Assembly: GCA_963850255.1 (NCBI GenBank)
Contig: CAWKLL010000025.1
Span: 1 to 64,000, forward strand
Source of the DNA: J054 sp963850255
GTDB taxonomy: Bacteria > Pseudomonadota > Gammaproteobacteria > Steroidobacterales > GCA-2729495
DNA length: 64,000 bases
Reading direction: 5' to 3'
How positions within the stretch are numbered: the stretch's first letter is position 1; the number at the start of each line of letters is the position of its first letter. Positions 30,845-40,038 of this stretch are shown here, piece by piece. The notes beneath the pieces are model-generated. The model ran no database searches. It saw only the letters and a list, made by a program, of their open reading frames with translations, and was not told where the DNA came from. The position numbers and the translations under genes are program-made.

Positions 30845-32896
30845 CTAACTCGTTATCACGCGCGAGATTTCTTCGACGGTGGTTTTGCCCTCGCGCACAC
30901 GGCCCATGCCGTCGCGGAACAGCGTCTCTACTTCGATATCGGCGAGATACTGGCGCAGCTCGTCGCGGCTCGAGTTGCGCATCACCAGTTTCTGCAGGCT
31001 GTTGTCGGCTTCGAGCAGCTCGTGGATCGCGATCCGGCCCTTGTAACCCGAGTCATAGCATTCGCCGCAGCCGCGGCCCCGGCTCAGCGTCACGGAGTCA
31101 CCCTCCCAGCCATATTTTTCCAGGATCTCAGGCTGGGCCAGGAAGCTTGTCTTGCAGTTCGGGCAGATAGTGCGCACCAGTCGCTGGGCCATCACGCCAA
31201 TCAGTGCTGATGACAACAGGTAGGGTTCCACGCCCATGTCGATCATGCGCGTGACCGCGCCGATGCTGTCGTTGGTGTGCAGCGTCGACAGCACCAGGTG
31301 ACCGGTCAGCGCCGCCTGTACCGCGATCGCTGCGGTCTCGGTATCGCGAATCTCGCCGACCATGACGATGTCCGGGTCCTGGCGCAATACGTGGCGCAGC
31401 ACCTTGGCGAAGCCCAGGCCGATTTTTTCCCGCACCTCGTTCTGGTTGATCACGTCGATCTGGTACTCGACGGGGTCTTCGATGGTGACGATGCTCTTTT
31501 CCAGGCTGTTCAGGTGATTCAGCGCGGCGTAGAGACTGGTGGTCTTGCCGCTACCGGTCGGGCCCGTGACCAGGATCAGTCCGTGGCTGCGGTCCAGCAG
31601 TTTCAGGTAGGTGCCGAGATTGGCCGGCGTCATGCCGAGCTTGTTCACATCCAGGATCGCCTGGTTCTTGTCGAGTACGCGCAGCACGACTTTCTCGCCG
31701 TACAGGCCCGGCAGGGAGCTGAAGCGCAGGTCTATACAGCGCTGCTGGCTGTAGACCTGGATGCGTCCGTCCTGCGGCATGCGTCGCTCGGCGATGTCGA
31801 GGTTCGCCATGACCTTCAGGCGCGACACGATGGCCGGGTGCAGCTCGATGCGCGGGGTCATCACTTCGTAAAGCACGCCGTCGATGCGAAAGCGGACGCG
31901 AGATTTATTGCGCCCCGGTTCGATGTGAATATCACTGGCGCCGTCCTGAATTGCCCGCTGGACCAGCGAATTCACCAGGTTGATGATCGGGCTGCCGGCC
32001 GCCATCTCGTCGATGGTGGTGTAGTCATCCGTGGCGAGGTTTTCCACCACTTCGAAGTCGCTGTCGACATCGGTAATGAAATCGTCGGACAGGAACAGAT
32101 CGTCGCCGGTTTCCTCCAGGCATTTCAGGATGTCTTCAGCGCGCGCCATAATCGGCTGAACCGTAGTCTGCAGCCGGTCTTCGATCTCCGTCAGGCTGGG
32201 CATGTCCTGCGGGTTGGCGGTCGCCAGCGCTACCACGCCGCGGACACAGAACAGCGGCAGTACTTTGAGGCGCTTGGCTGTGTCGCGATCCAGCATCGAA
32301 ACGGTGTCCGGGTCGTAGACTCCGGCTCGCAGGCGCACCATTGGCACGGCCAGTTGCTCGGCCAGCGCCTGCAGCACCTGGCGTTCTTCCAGCCAGCCAT
32401 GTTCGGTGACAATCTCGCCCAGGCGCTTGCCGGACTTCTTTTGCGCGCGCAGCGCCTCGTCGACCTGATCCTGGCTGATCAATTGCTTGCGCACCAGCAG
32501 CTCGCCCAGCGGCAGCGGATCGTAGCTGGGCTTCGCTTCCTGCAGCGGACCCTGTTCGTCCTTGCCCTGGGTCGGTACGTAGTGCACGAAGCCGGTGATC
32601 TGCAGTGTTTCCATCACCACGGCGCCTGCGCCGACCACCTTGAGGCGTCCGCCCTTATGCAGCAGCAGGTCCTGTGCGTCGAGCAGAATCTCGATTGCAC
32701 GGCTGTTGACCTGCGGTACGTCGGCAAGATCAACGATGATGCCGAACTCGCCCGACTCAACACAGTCGGCCAGCGTCTCCTTGAGTTCTGCGTTGATCTC
32801 CTCAGTTGACAGTGCACCGGCTGGGGCGACGAAGGTTTCGGTACCTACCCGCGCCCGGAAGACTTTTCGATCGAGTTGTTCGGCGGTGCTGCTCAC
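30845..32896 (-). CDS. mshE: MshE/PilB-type assembly ATPase with an N-terminal STAS-like domain
   Basis: 683 aa. Residues about 1-115 look like a STAS domain (FGIIVDLADVPQVNSRAIEI then GGRLKVVGAG and LQITGFV), which is not part of usual MshE. Next is the MshEN region (LGEIVTEHGWLEERQVLQAL) that binds c-di-GMP in Vibrio MshE. The ATPase has Walker A GPTGSGKTT, Walker B DPDIVMVGEIRD and HTNDS. A zinc-type CPNC...CGEC pair lies near the end. It powers pilin polymerisation from the cytoplasm. It starts 4 nt inside the GGDEF-EAL gene, directly linking regulator and motor. Confidence 0.93.
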   Translation of the reverse strand: MSSTAEQLDRKVFRARVGTETFVAPAGALSTEEINAELKETLADCVESGEFGIIVDLADVPQVNSRAIEILLDAQDLLLHKGGRLKVVGAGAVVMETLQITGFVHYVPTQGKDEQGPLQEAKPSYDPLPLGELLVRKQLISQDQVDEALRAQKKSGKRLGEIVTEHGWLEERQVLQALAEQLAVPMVRLRAGVYDPDTVSMLDRDTAKRLKVLPLFCVRGVVALATANPQDMPSLTEIEDRLQTTVQPIMARAEDILKCLEETGDDLFLSDDFITDVDSDFEVVENLATDDYTTIDEMAAGSPIINLVNSLVQRAIQDGASDIHIEPGRNKSRVRFRIDGVLYEVMTPRIELHPAIVSRLKVMANLDIAERRMPQDGRIQVYSQQRCIDLRFSSLPGLYGEKVVLRVLDKNQAILDVNKLGMTPANLGTYLKLLDRSHGLILVTGPTGSGKTTSLYAALNHLNSLEKSIVTIEDPVEYQIDVINQNEVREKIGLGFAKVLRHVLRQDPDIVMVGEIRDTETAAIAVQAALTGHLVLSTLHTNDSIGAVTRMIDMGVEPYLLSSALIGVMAQRLVRTICPNCKTSFLAQPEILEKYGWEGDSVTLSRGRGCGECYDSGYKGRIAIHELLEADNSLQKLVMRNSSRDELRQYLADIEVETLFRDGMGRVREGKTTVEEISRVITS

Positions 32897-35076
32897 AACG
32901 TTGAGACAGCCCTGGTCTCATTCAGCGCGGCCAGCTGTTCGTGCAGCGGGCCCGGTTTGCTGATCAGGTAGCCCTGGATATAGTCGATGCCCATCTTGTC
33001 GAGCATCGCCCGCGCGCCATGGGTCTCTACGAACTCTGCAATCGTCTGCAGGCCCATGACATGACCAATCTGGTGGACCGACTCGACCATAGCCGCGCTG
33101 ATCTTGTTCGTTTCAATATCGCGCACCAGCGCACCGTCGATCTTCAGGTACTGCACGTCGAAGGACTTGAGGTATCCGAAAGAGCTCAGGCCCGCGCCGA
33201 AATCATCCAGCGCGAACTGGCAGCCGCGTTCTCGCAGGGCTGCGATGAAGTCCTGGGCGCGGGACATATTCGATACCGCCGCGGTCTCGGTGATCTCGAA
33301 ACAGATCAGTTCGGGTGGCACGCCGGAGCGGTCCAGTGTTTCAGTCGCGAACTCGAGGAATTCCGGCGTACAAAAAGACTGCCCCGAGAGGTTAATGCCA
33401 AACACCGGCCTGACCGGAGGATTATCATCCAGATAGAGTGCAATCTGCAGCAGCGAATTCTCGACAACCCAGCGGTCGATAGCGGTCATTAACTGGTAGC
33501 GTTCGCTGGCCGGTAGGAACGCATTCGGTGACACGATTTTGTCTTCATCGTCCCGCATGCGCAGCAGAATTTCCAGGTGCGGATGCCCGTTTGGGCGCAG
33601 CGGTGTGATCGGCTGTGCGTATAGCAGAAAGCGGTTTTCGCGCAGCGCGGTATGTACGGTTCCCACCATCCACATGCTGGCTTCGCGCTGCATCAGGCGC
33701 GTTTCGTCCTGCTCATACACCCGTGCGCTGGCGCCACCTTCTTCCTTGGCCTGGTCGCAGGCGATCACCGCGTGTTTCATGGCCTGCTCACCGGTCTTGG
33801 CTGCATCGTTAAGCACTGCAACACCCGCGCTCGCCGTGATCGGAACAGGTTCGCCCTGCCACTCCAGTTCCAGAGCTGCGAGCGCTTTTAACAGGTTCTC
33901 TGTGATCACCGCGCCGCGCTTCGCATTGCAGCCATGGATCAATGCACCAATTTCGTCTCCGCCGAGGCGTGAGACCTTGTCGGTTTCGCGCAGTTCGGCC
34001 ACCACCTTGTCAGCGATGGCGCGAATAATCATGTCGCCGGCATCGTGCCCCAGGGTTTCGTTGACTCGATGCAGTTTGTCGACGTTGATGTGGATCAGGC
34101 AGTGGTGGCCGCCGACGTCACGCAGATTACGCAGCTCGGTATTCACCAGGTGTTCGAAACTCGCCCGGTTCAGCATGCCGGTCAGCCCGTCGTAGCTGCC
34201 CTGTACGATCTTGGCCGCCTTGCGGGACATTACCGAGAGCAGGTTCTTGTCGCTGTTGGCAAAGTGCCTGGCGGAAAGCGGATTGGCGATGACCAGTACG
34301 CCGTCGGCCTGTTCGCCGAAACTGAAAATCGGGCCTGCCATGAGCCGGTAGGGCATAGAGATCGGTTCGAGGGACTTGTCGTTGCCCTCGTTGTTCAGAA
34401 ACTGCACATCGCCGCTGGAGATCACCCGGTCATAGAGACCGTCGTCCAGCATCTTCTGGATCAGGTGCATGTCGAGGCCGTCCAGGTCACTGCGGCTTTC
34501 GACCAGCACACCTTTGTCGCGCAGGCAGAGCACGGCAATTCCGGCATCCAGGTAATCGGAACAGTTCTGTACCAGCGCCCGGAACGCCTCGTAACCTTCG
34601 CGGAAGTAGCTGACCTGATCATCAGTGTGGTAGACCAGGTTCAGCTCTTCATAGCGCTCGGAAAGCTCCAGCGCCATCGAATCGAGTTCGGTCTGCAACT
34701 GCAATTCATTGCGGATGCACACGGCCAGCGACAGCAGCACGTCATGCTGGTCGGCATCGGGGTGTGCACCAACTGGCGGGTTGTCTGCCCACCACATCAG
34801 GAACACCGGCTCCAGGCCGGTATCCGACTGCAGGTTCATAATCATCACCGAGCCGCCGGCAGCAGGCTTGAGCTGCTCCAGGTCTTCCACCTGTCCGAAC
34901 CAGTCCGCGTTGTTCTCGGCCAGCTGCTGTATGCGCTCGGGCACCGAGTCGTCGCTGCCCTTGATCAACTCGCCCTTATCGTTGCAGATCGCCAGCCCCC
35001 GGCTGGACGGGAACATGCGCCGGGCCATGCCGGCATAGTTATCGAGGTCCAGCGCCTGAACTGCGGTGATGAGCAT
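32893..35076 (-). CDS. GAF-like/GGDEF/EAL c-di-GMP turnover protein
   Basis: 727 aa, no TM segment. Residues 1-130 are an unnamed sensor domain, 150-290 a GAF-like domain, then GGDEF (DGLTGMLNRASF, active site RLGGDEIGAL) and EAL. The EAL signature reads EILLRM, a tolerated variant, and metal and catalytic residues appear kept: FEITETA, DDFGAGLSSFG, KIDGALVRD and IQGYLISKP. GGDEI instead of GGDEF may weaken cyclase activity, so a phosphodiesterase bias is possible. It is coupled to the response regulator (1-nt overlap) and mshE (4 nt). Confidence 0.88.
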   Translation of the reverse strand: MLITAVQALDLDNYAGMARRMFPSSRGLAICNDKGELIKGSDDSVPERIQQLAENNADWFGQVEDLEQLKPAAGGSVMIMNLQSDTGLEPVFLMWWADNPPVGAHPDADQHDVLLSLAVCIRNELQLQTELDSMALELSERYEELNLVYHTDDQVSYFREGYEAFRALVQNCSDYLDAGIAVLCLRDKGVLVESRSDLDGLDMHLIQKMLDDGLYDRVISSGDVQFLNNEGNDKSLEPISMPYRLMAGPIFSFGEQADGVLVIANPLSARHFANSDKNLLSVMSRKAAKIVQGSYDGLTGMLNRASFEHLVNTELRNLRDVGGHHCLIHINVDKLHRVNETLGHDAGDMIIRAIADKVVAELRETDKVSRLGGDEIGALIHGCNAKRGAVITENLLKALAALELEWQGEPVPITASAGVAVLNDAAKTGEQAMKHAVIACDQAKEEGGASARVYEQDETRLMQREASMWMVGTVHTALRENRFLLYAQPITPLRPNGHPHLEILLRMRDDEDKIVSPNAFLPASERYQLMTAIDRWVVENSLLQIALYLDDNPPVRPVFGINLSGQSFCTPEFLEFATETLDRSGVPPELICFEITETAAVSNMSRAQDFIAALRERGCQFALDDFGAGLSSFGYLKSFDVQYLKIDGALVRDIETNKISAAMVESVHQIGHVMGLQTIAEFVETHGARAMLDKMGIDYIQGYLISKPGPLHEQLAALNETRAVSTL

Positions 35077-35477
35077 CAGGCCGGCTCCTTGCGGGTGAGC
35101 GTCGTGGTGTTTGCGAAGTACTCACTCAGCGCAGATAGCAGCTTTCGGGCGCTCAGTGGCTTCTCCAGGAAATGCAGGTTGGCAATGCCGTGCGTCCACT
35201 CCCGGTGACGCAGGCCGGTCAAAGAAGTCGCGACGAAAATCGGGAACGCGCGGTTCGGGAATTCTGAATGCACCTGCTGGCATAGCTGCTCGCCGGTCAT
35301 TCGCGGCATTTCGATGTCCGTGATCAGGACATCGGGCTGATTCTCGCGCAGCTTTTCGAGTGCAACCTGGCCGTTTGGCGCGGTGTCGACCTGGTAGCCG
35401 GCCTTCTCCAACTGCAGGCGCAATACCCGTAACACCATGGGCTCATCGTCTGCCATCAGTATCTTTTTCGCGCTCAT
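35076..35477 (-). CDS. CheY-like single-domain response regulator
   Basis: 133 aa receiver. Acidic pocket ADDEP, phospho-acceptor aspartate in DVLITDIEMPRMTG and the switch Lys in FLEKPLS. No output domain. It overlaps the kinase by 4 nt and the GGDEF-EAL gene by 1 nt, so it probably relays kinase signal to the c-di-GMP enzyme or the pilus motor. Confidence 0.9.
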   Translation of the reverse strand: MSAKKILMADDEPMVLRVLRLQLEKAGYQVDTAPNGQVALEKLRENQPDVLITDIEMPRMTGEQLCQQVHSEFPNRAFPIFVATSLTGLRHREWTHGIANLHFLEKPLSARKLLSALSEYFANTTTLTRKEPA

Positions 35478-37327
35478 ATCGCTTGCTTCAACAGGCCGCT
35501 GTCTTTCCAGAAACTGATCACAAACTCCGATCCCTTGCCCGGCTCGCTGCGAACGCTGAGCTGGCCGCGATGTAATTCAATAATCTCTTTGGCCAGCGGC
35601 AGGCCCAGCCCGTGTCCGCCAATCTCACGAACTTCTTCGCTGCCCACGCGGTAGAACTTATCGAAGATTTTGTCCTGGTCCTCTGCGGCGATGCCGATGC
35701 CGTTGTCGGTCACGCGAATCTCGATGGAGGAATCTGTCTCCACAGCCGACAACATGATCTGGCCGCCCGCCGGTGTGTACTTGATCGCATTAACCAGGAG
35801 ATTGTTGATTGCGATTCTCAGCAGATCCTTATCGACCGCGACAGTGCTGAGCTCCGGCGGTACGTTTATCTTGAAGCTCTGGTTCTTGGCCCGGTCGCTT
35901 TGCGAGACATGCTGGAAGGCGTCGCGCAGCAGCTCCTGGAGTCGCGTGCGCTGTTTTTCTACCTTCAGGTTGCCCATCTCGATCTTGGTGATGCTCAGCA
36001 GGTTGTCGACCAGCGCGGCCAGCCGCTCAACCTCGTCGTTGATCACGTTGTAGGCCTCGATGCGGAAGCTGTCATCGCGACCCTGCTCGCCCTGTAGCGC
36101 TTCGGCATAGAGGGCGAGTGTATTCAGTGGTGTTTTCAGCTCGTGTGATACATGAGCGACAAAATCGCTGCGGCCGTCTTCAGCCAGCGCGTCCTTGGTG
36201 ACATCCCGCAGAACCACGAGGCGACCGAATATCGATTCCGGGTCCTTCGGTGAGAACAGCGGATAGGCTTTGATTGAGAGTTTTTTCTGCGTTGCCATCG
36301 GGCTGTTGAAGCGGGCGGTCTCCGAGTAGTAATTCGCTGTCGTAGAGGTCTCGAAGCGACTCAGGAACTCCAGTGCGTCGGGGTTCACGCACCACTCACT
36401 GGGCTTGCGGTGCATGATGTCGGCCGGCTCCACGCCGAGCAGTTCTTTGACCATCTCGTTGGCATAAGTCACGCTGCCGTCTTCACCCAGAATCATGATG
36501 GCTTCCGGGATGGCTTTGAGTACTGCCTCAATTCTCAGTTTCCTGTAACCGAGCAGTTTCTGCGATGCGACCAGCTCGTTGTTGTTCTGTTCCAGAACTT
36601 CAATACGCGAACGAGCCAGGTCGGTGAATTTATTGAAGCGGTCGATAAACTCTTTCAGTTCACCGGAGGCCTCGACGGTGCAGGAGTTGAACTGGCCTTC
36701 GCTCAGTCGCGTCGAGATCTCCTCATTCACCGCCTTCATCGGACGGATTTCTCGGCGCACGGCGAAATAAAATAGTGGCGTGAGTAAAAATATAATCAGT
36801 GCCAGCGAGCCCAGGAATGGCAGCTGGCCGGCATCAAACTTGAAGCCCGGCACGAAGTAGCCGACCCGGACCATGCCCATCACCTTGTTGCCATCGACTA
36901 CGGGTGAAAAGAATTCGATGACTTTGCGGCCCGAGTTCGGCAGGTTCAGCTCGCGCTCGCCGCTCCAGGCACCCGGTGACGCATCACTCGCCATTTCATT
37001 CACTTCGACAGCGGGGGAATTCACTGCGTTGAGAATTCGGCCGGACTGGTCGACGATCAGCGCGTAGGCAAAATCTTCGTCGTCCTGGCGTAGCTGCAAC
37101 AGGCGCAGCGGGCCGTATTCCTCGCCCCGCGCCCTGAGTTCCGGGAATGGAACATCGGCCAGGATGTTCGAGATGCTGGCACCTTGCTGGCGCAGCTGCT
37201 CGAGCCGTTCGCCAATCTGGAAATTTGTGAGCAGCAACACCGTGACGGCAATCACAGTGATCGAACTGACGATCATGGTCAGCCCGAGCCGCTCCTCCAG
37301 CCAGAGATCTCTAAAATTTCTGCGCAC
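35474..37327 (-). CDS. Membrane sensor histidine kinase (HAMP-PAS-HisKA-HATPase)
   Basis: 617 aa. TM1 (about 15-36) and TM2 (about 170-193) bracket a periplasmic sensor domain of about 130 residues. A HAMP-like linker, a PAS domain (LKAIPEAIMILGEDGSVTYA), HisKA with FVAHVSHELKTPLNTL (His in the H-box) and HATPase boxes DNGIGIAAEDQDKIFDKFYR and GHGLGLPLAKEI follow, resembling PhoR-type kinases. It is the first gene of the coupled chain kinase-regulator-GGDEF/EAL-mshE. The 139 nt upstream, up to the next regulator, probably hold the promoter. Confidence 0.92.
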   Translation of the reverse strand: MRRNFRDLWLEERLGLTMIVSSITVIAVTVLLLTNFQIGERLEQLRQQGASISNILADVPFPELRARGEEYGPLRLLQLRQDDEDFAYALIVDQSGRILNAVNSPAVEVNEMASDASPGAWSGERELNLPNSGRKVIEFFSPVVDGNKVMGMVRVGYFVPGFKFDAGQLPFLGSLALIIFLLTPLFYFAVRREIRPMKAVNEEISTRLSEGQFNSCTVEASGELKEFIDRFNKFTDLARSRIEVLEQNNNELVASQKLLGYRKLRIEAVLKAIPEAIMILGEDGSVTYANEMVKELLGVEPADIMHRKPSEWCVNPDALEFLSRFETSTTANYYSETARFNSPMATQKKLSIKAYPLFSPKDPESIFGRLVVLRDVTKDALAEDGRSDFVAHVSHELKTPLNTLALYAEALQGEQGRDDSFRIEAYNVINDEVERLAALVDNLLSITKIEMGNLKVEKQRTRLQELLRDAFQHVSQSDRAKNQSFKINVPPELSTVAVDKDLLRIAINNLLVNAIKYTPAGGQIMLSAVETDSSIEIRVTDNGIGIAAEDQDKIFDKFYRVGSEEVREIGGHGLGLPLAKEIIELHRGQLSVRSEPGKGSEFVISFWKDSGLLKQAI

Positions 37328-37466
37328 GCGCAGTATTCCCCTAAGATAAAACTCCTAGCGGATTCTTTCATTTACCGATAATAGACCGGCGTGATTTATG
37401 TCACCTTTCGGTAAGCTGCGGTGTTTTCCGAAAGCCGCGGTGCGCGGGCGGGTTTGCTGGGCAGGG

Positions 37467-37859
37467 CTAGTCGGCAGCTGTCGATTTGGACTCGAGATGT
37501 CCCTGGATGCGTTGTCCAAGTGAGGCCCAGTTCACAGGTTTGGTGACAAACTCTGACGCGCCGGCTGCCCGGGCCAGCTTGGCAGAGTCGGAATCTGCCA
37601 GTGACGTGACCATGATCACCGGCACTTCAGCGCCACCCTCAAGCTTGCGGATCTTGCGACACACGGCAAAACCGTCCAGCCGCGGCATCATTGCATCCAG
37701 CACGACCAGATCGGCCTGTGACTGAACATAGGCATCGACAGCCTGTGGACCATTCGAGGCTTCAATCACGATTAGCCCGAGGCGTTCGAGCATCGCGCGG
37801 TATAACTGACGAACGACCGGATCGTCGTCCGCGATCAGTACTGTCCAGGTTCTTGCCAT
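37467..37859 (-). CDS. Second single-domain response regulator
   Basis: 130 aa from ATG 37859 (MARTWTVLIADDDPVVRQLY). An open frame continues upstream to 38351 but it has no receiver-like sequence there and runs antisense through low-coding sequence, so the shorter start is preferred. Phospho-Asp in DLVVLDAMMPRLDG, switch Thr/Ser in VMVTSLAD and Lys in FVTKPVN. It lies 139 nt upstream of the kinase on the same strand. Confidence 0.88.
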   Translation of the reverse strand: MARTWTVLIADDDPVVRQLYRAMLERLGLIVIEASNGPQAVDAYVQSQADLVVLDAMMPRLDGFAVCRKIRKLEGGAEVPVIMVTSLADSDSAKLARAAGASEFVTKPVNWASLGQRIQGHLESKSTAAD

Positions 37860-38010
37860 CACGTATTCACACCGTCGCCAGTTAAGTACCAAACTCACAA
37901 TTTTACCAGATTCCGAATTAGATACTGTAACGATGATGAGTAGTCGGCAAGCTGCAGGCCCGGCATTCGCGACCTGCATCGCAAAATTGCGGCGAATTTG
38001 ACTAACCGGT

Positions 38011-38385
38011 CTAGCGATAAATGCTAGGCAGCCAGAGGCCCCAGCGAAGCCCGAGACCGCGAATGCGCGCCCGCCGCGTGCCGCGCCGGATCTCGAGTTC
38101 GGCCTGTTCATCCGGTTGCAGCTCCGGTAGCCGGGTGACCACCAGGCTGCGGCTGGTCCACAGCACCTGCAGTTGCTGATTGCCCAGGCGAACCTGAACT
38201 TCCTCGCCATCGGGTAGATTCTGGCCGGCGATGAATAGCCGCCCGTCGTCGGTGTACACGTTGAGAATTCGTGCTTGCAGCGGACTGTGTAAGGATCGGC
38301 GTTCGCGCTCCTGCAGCGATGCATTGGCGCTGCCTGCGAGCAGCAACGCAATCAACGCGCCCGCCGCGCATTTCTTAATGGGCAT
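38011..38385 (-). CDS. Small secreted IPT/TIG-like protein
   Basis: 124 aa. The signal peptide (CAAGALIALLLAGSANA) is followed by a single beta domain: ARILNVYTDDGRLFIAGQNL, then VQVRLGNQQLQVL, LVVTRLPELQPDEQAELEI, the pattern of an IPT/TIG fold. Basic C-terminal tail. No partner gene is obvious. Convergent or overlapping genes are absent here. Confidence 0.6.
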   Translation of the reverse strand: MPIKKCAAGALIALLLAGSANASLQERERRSLHSPLQARILNVYTDDGRLFIAGQNLPDGEEVQVRLGNQQLQVLWTSRSLVVTRLPELQPDEQAELEIRRGTRRARIRGLGLRWGLWLPSIYR

Positions 38386-38530
38386 GATGGCTTCCTCACG
38401 AACACTCGCGTCACGCGGCGCCCGATATTCTTATTGTTTTTGCAGGGTATAGGCCGGCTGCCGAACGCTCAAGTCAGCTCCTGTGGTCTTTGCAAGCGCG
38501 GGCAAGGCGCTGCCGCCAGGACAGCTTATG

Positions 38531-39034
38531 TCAAAGCGTAAACGTGGCGACTTGCCCGGGCTCCGCTTCCAGCGCATCGCCCAGGCGCATTCTGCCACTG
38601 CCAACCACGGCCGCCGTGATGCCCCCGTGACCGCGCATGGCGTTGTAACCGCCGGGACCCAGCACTGTCTCCATATATGAGCAGGGATGGCACAGGCCGG
38701 TGTACTCGAGTATCGCCGCGCCAATGCGGAATCGCTTTCCCTTCAGGGCCAGCAGGTTGATTCCGCTCACTACCAGGTTGCGACGCACGGTGCCGGGAGC
38801 GACGAGTGACAAGCCCATCAATGAAGACAAGGTCTGCAGATGCTCGGCCTGGATCAGCGTGACCTGGCGCTTGCCGCCCTGCTTGCTGTAGTGGTCGCCG
38901 GTCAGGCCGCGATCGGCCTGGGCGAACACTTCCGCCAGGCTGGTCAGCTCGGCGCGGCGACCGGGACGCACGCCAATCCACTCCAGCACGCCGGCTTGCG
39001 GTAACACATCCATTAGTTCACTCAGAGATTGCAT
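38531..39034 (-). CDS. MOSC-domain protein
   Basis: 167 aa. VLEWIGVRPGRRAEL, DRGLTGDHYSKQGGKRQVTL and VRRNLVVSGINLLALKGKRF are MOSC signatures. A conserved Cys in TGLCHPCSYME matches the sulfur-carrying cysteine of MOSC proteins. It is a single-domain member (YiiM-like) rather than a sulfurase fusion. Likely binds or transfers sulfur or the molybdenum cofactor; substrate unknown. Confidence 0.85.
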   Translation of the reverse strand: MQSLSELMDVLPQAGVLEWIGVRPGRRAELTSLAEVFAQADRGLTGDHYSKQGGKRQVTLIQAEHLQTLSSLMGLSLVAPGTVRRNLVVSGINLLALKGKRFRIGAAILEYTGLCHPCSYMETVLGPGGYNAMRGHGGITAAVVGSGRMRLGDALEAEPGQVATFTL

Positions 39035-39377
39035 GGCATTTCTTTAACTAGTCGTACCTGCTCGGTGGCAAGTCGAGAATTCAGCAGCACAAGGATCTGC
39101 CAAAACTACCAGATCTGCGGCAATAGGCGCGCGCGGGCGCCATTGTCTGAATACACAAGTCCGTGCTGAGCGCAGGATGCTCCGTTTTCGGTATGCGATC
39201 TAGCGCCGCTGGAGGGCCAGCCCGCTCCTTCGCTTTCCGCCTGTTGCATCATGACGCGAACAAAGGTCCCGCTCGCACTTTACATGCGATCTCGGCTGGC
39301 TTTAGATCAGGTCAATAGCGCTAATCGGCGGTATTCAATTCGCAGAATAACGCTTACCGATAATCCAGGAGTTGGCT
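39035..39377. other. Intergenic region, divergent genes
   Basis: 343 nt between the MOSC gene (leftward) and a membrane protein gene (rightward). I see no coding signal, tRNA or terminator. An AGGAG ribosome site at 39367-39371 serves the right-hand gene. Confidence 0.5.
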
Positions 39378-39941
39378 ATGAGACTGATATTGGGATCTTT
39401 ATGTGTGACCTTGGTCATCTGGATATGGAGCGTGCTTTTTTACGTGGTGTTGCCCGTGCCTTACTACAGTATGTCCCAGTCTACGGACGACCTTGCTGCG
39501 GGCGAGGCGCTGAAAAAGTATTTCCCGGAGACGGGCACCTACATTTTACCCGGTCGTTTCAGTGGTAAAGATGTGCGCAGCCAAATGCGGGCCGACGGTC
39601 CCGTGGCGACGGTCTATATTCAGACGGAGGGTCGGCCCGAGGTATCACCGGTAAAGTTTTTGATCGGCACCTTCAACAGTATTGTCATTGGTCTGCTGAT
39701 CGGAGCAGGTATGCTGTTGCTTAATCGATATACCACTAACTACTGGTCACACGTGGCCATCGCGTCAACTTTCGGTATGGCTTATACCGCCTATCCGCGC
39801 TTTGCTGACATTATTTGGTCCGAATTTCCGCCGGGTTACCAGCTGATGATGATTTTTTCCGATGGCTTTAGCTGGATTTTGATGGTGCTGGTGATGGCCT
39901 GGTTCGTTGTGCCGCGAGCGAGCAAGGCGGAGTCTGCCTGA
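39378..39941 (+). CDS. Uncharacterised inner-membrane protein
   Basis: 187 aa from ATG 39378, six bases after AGGAG. TM segments at about 3-25 (LGSLCVTLVIWIWSVLFYVV), 95-115 (FLIGTFNSIVIGLLIGAGML), 120-140 and 160-178. A periplasmic region follows TM1 (TDDLAAGEALKKYFPETGTY). It resembles small proteins of unknown function in marine gammaproteobacteria in general style, but I do not recognise a named family. Confidence 0.7.
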   Translation: MRLILGSLCVTLVIWIWSVLFYVVLPVPYYSMSQSTDDLAAGEALKKYFPETGTYILPGRFSGKDVRSQMRADGPVATVYIQTEGRPEVSPVKFLIGTFNSIVIGLLIGAGMLLLNRYTTNYWSHVAIASTFGMAYTAYPRFADIIWSEFPPGYQLMMIFSDGFSWILMVLVMAWFVVPRASKAESA

Positions 39942-40038
39942 CATATTGAACCATCGTGCCTTCCGCACAGTCCGAATCATCGCGATCCAGCCAGTTCGCT
40001 TTTTAGCCCCTCGCCGGGCCTGACCCACGGAGAATCCA

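Noticed and set aside
37860..38351. N-terminal extension of the second response regulator
   Set aside because: The receiver begins at ATG 37859; upstream codons are Arg/Pro/Cys-rich, overlap the IPT-like gene in another frame, and look non-coding.
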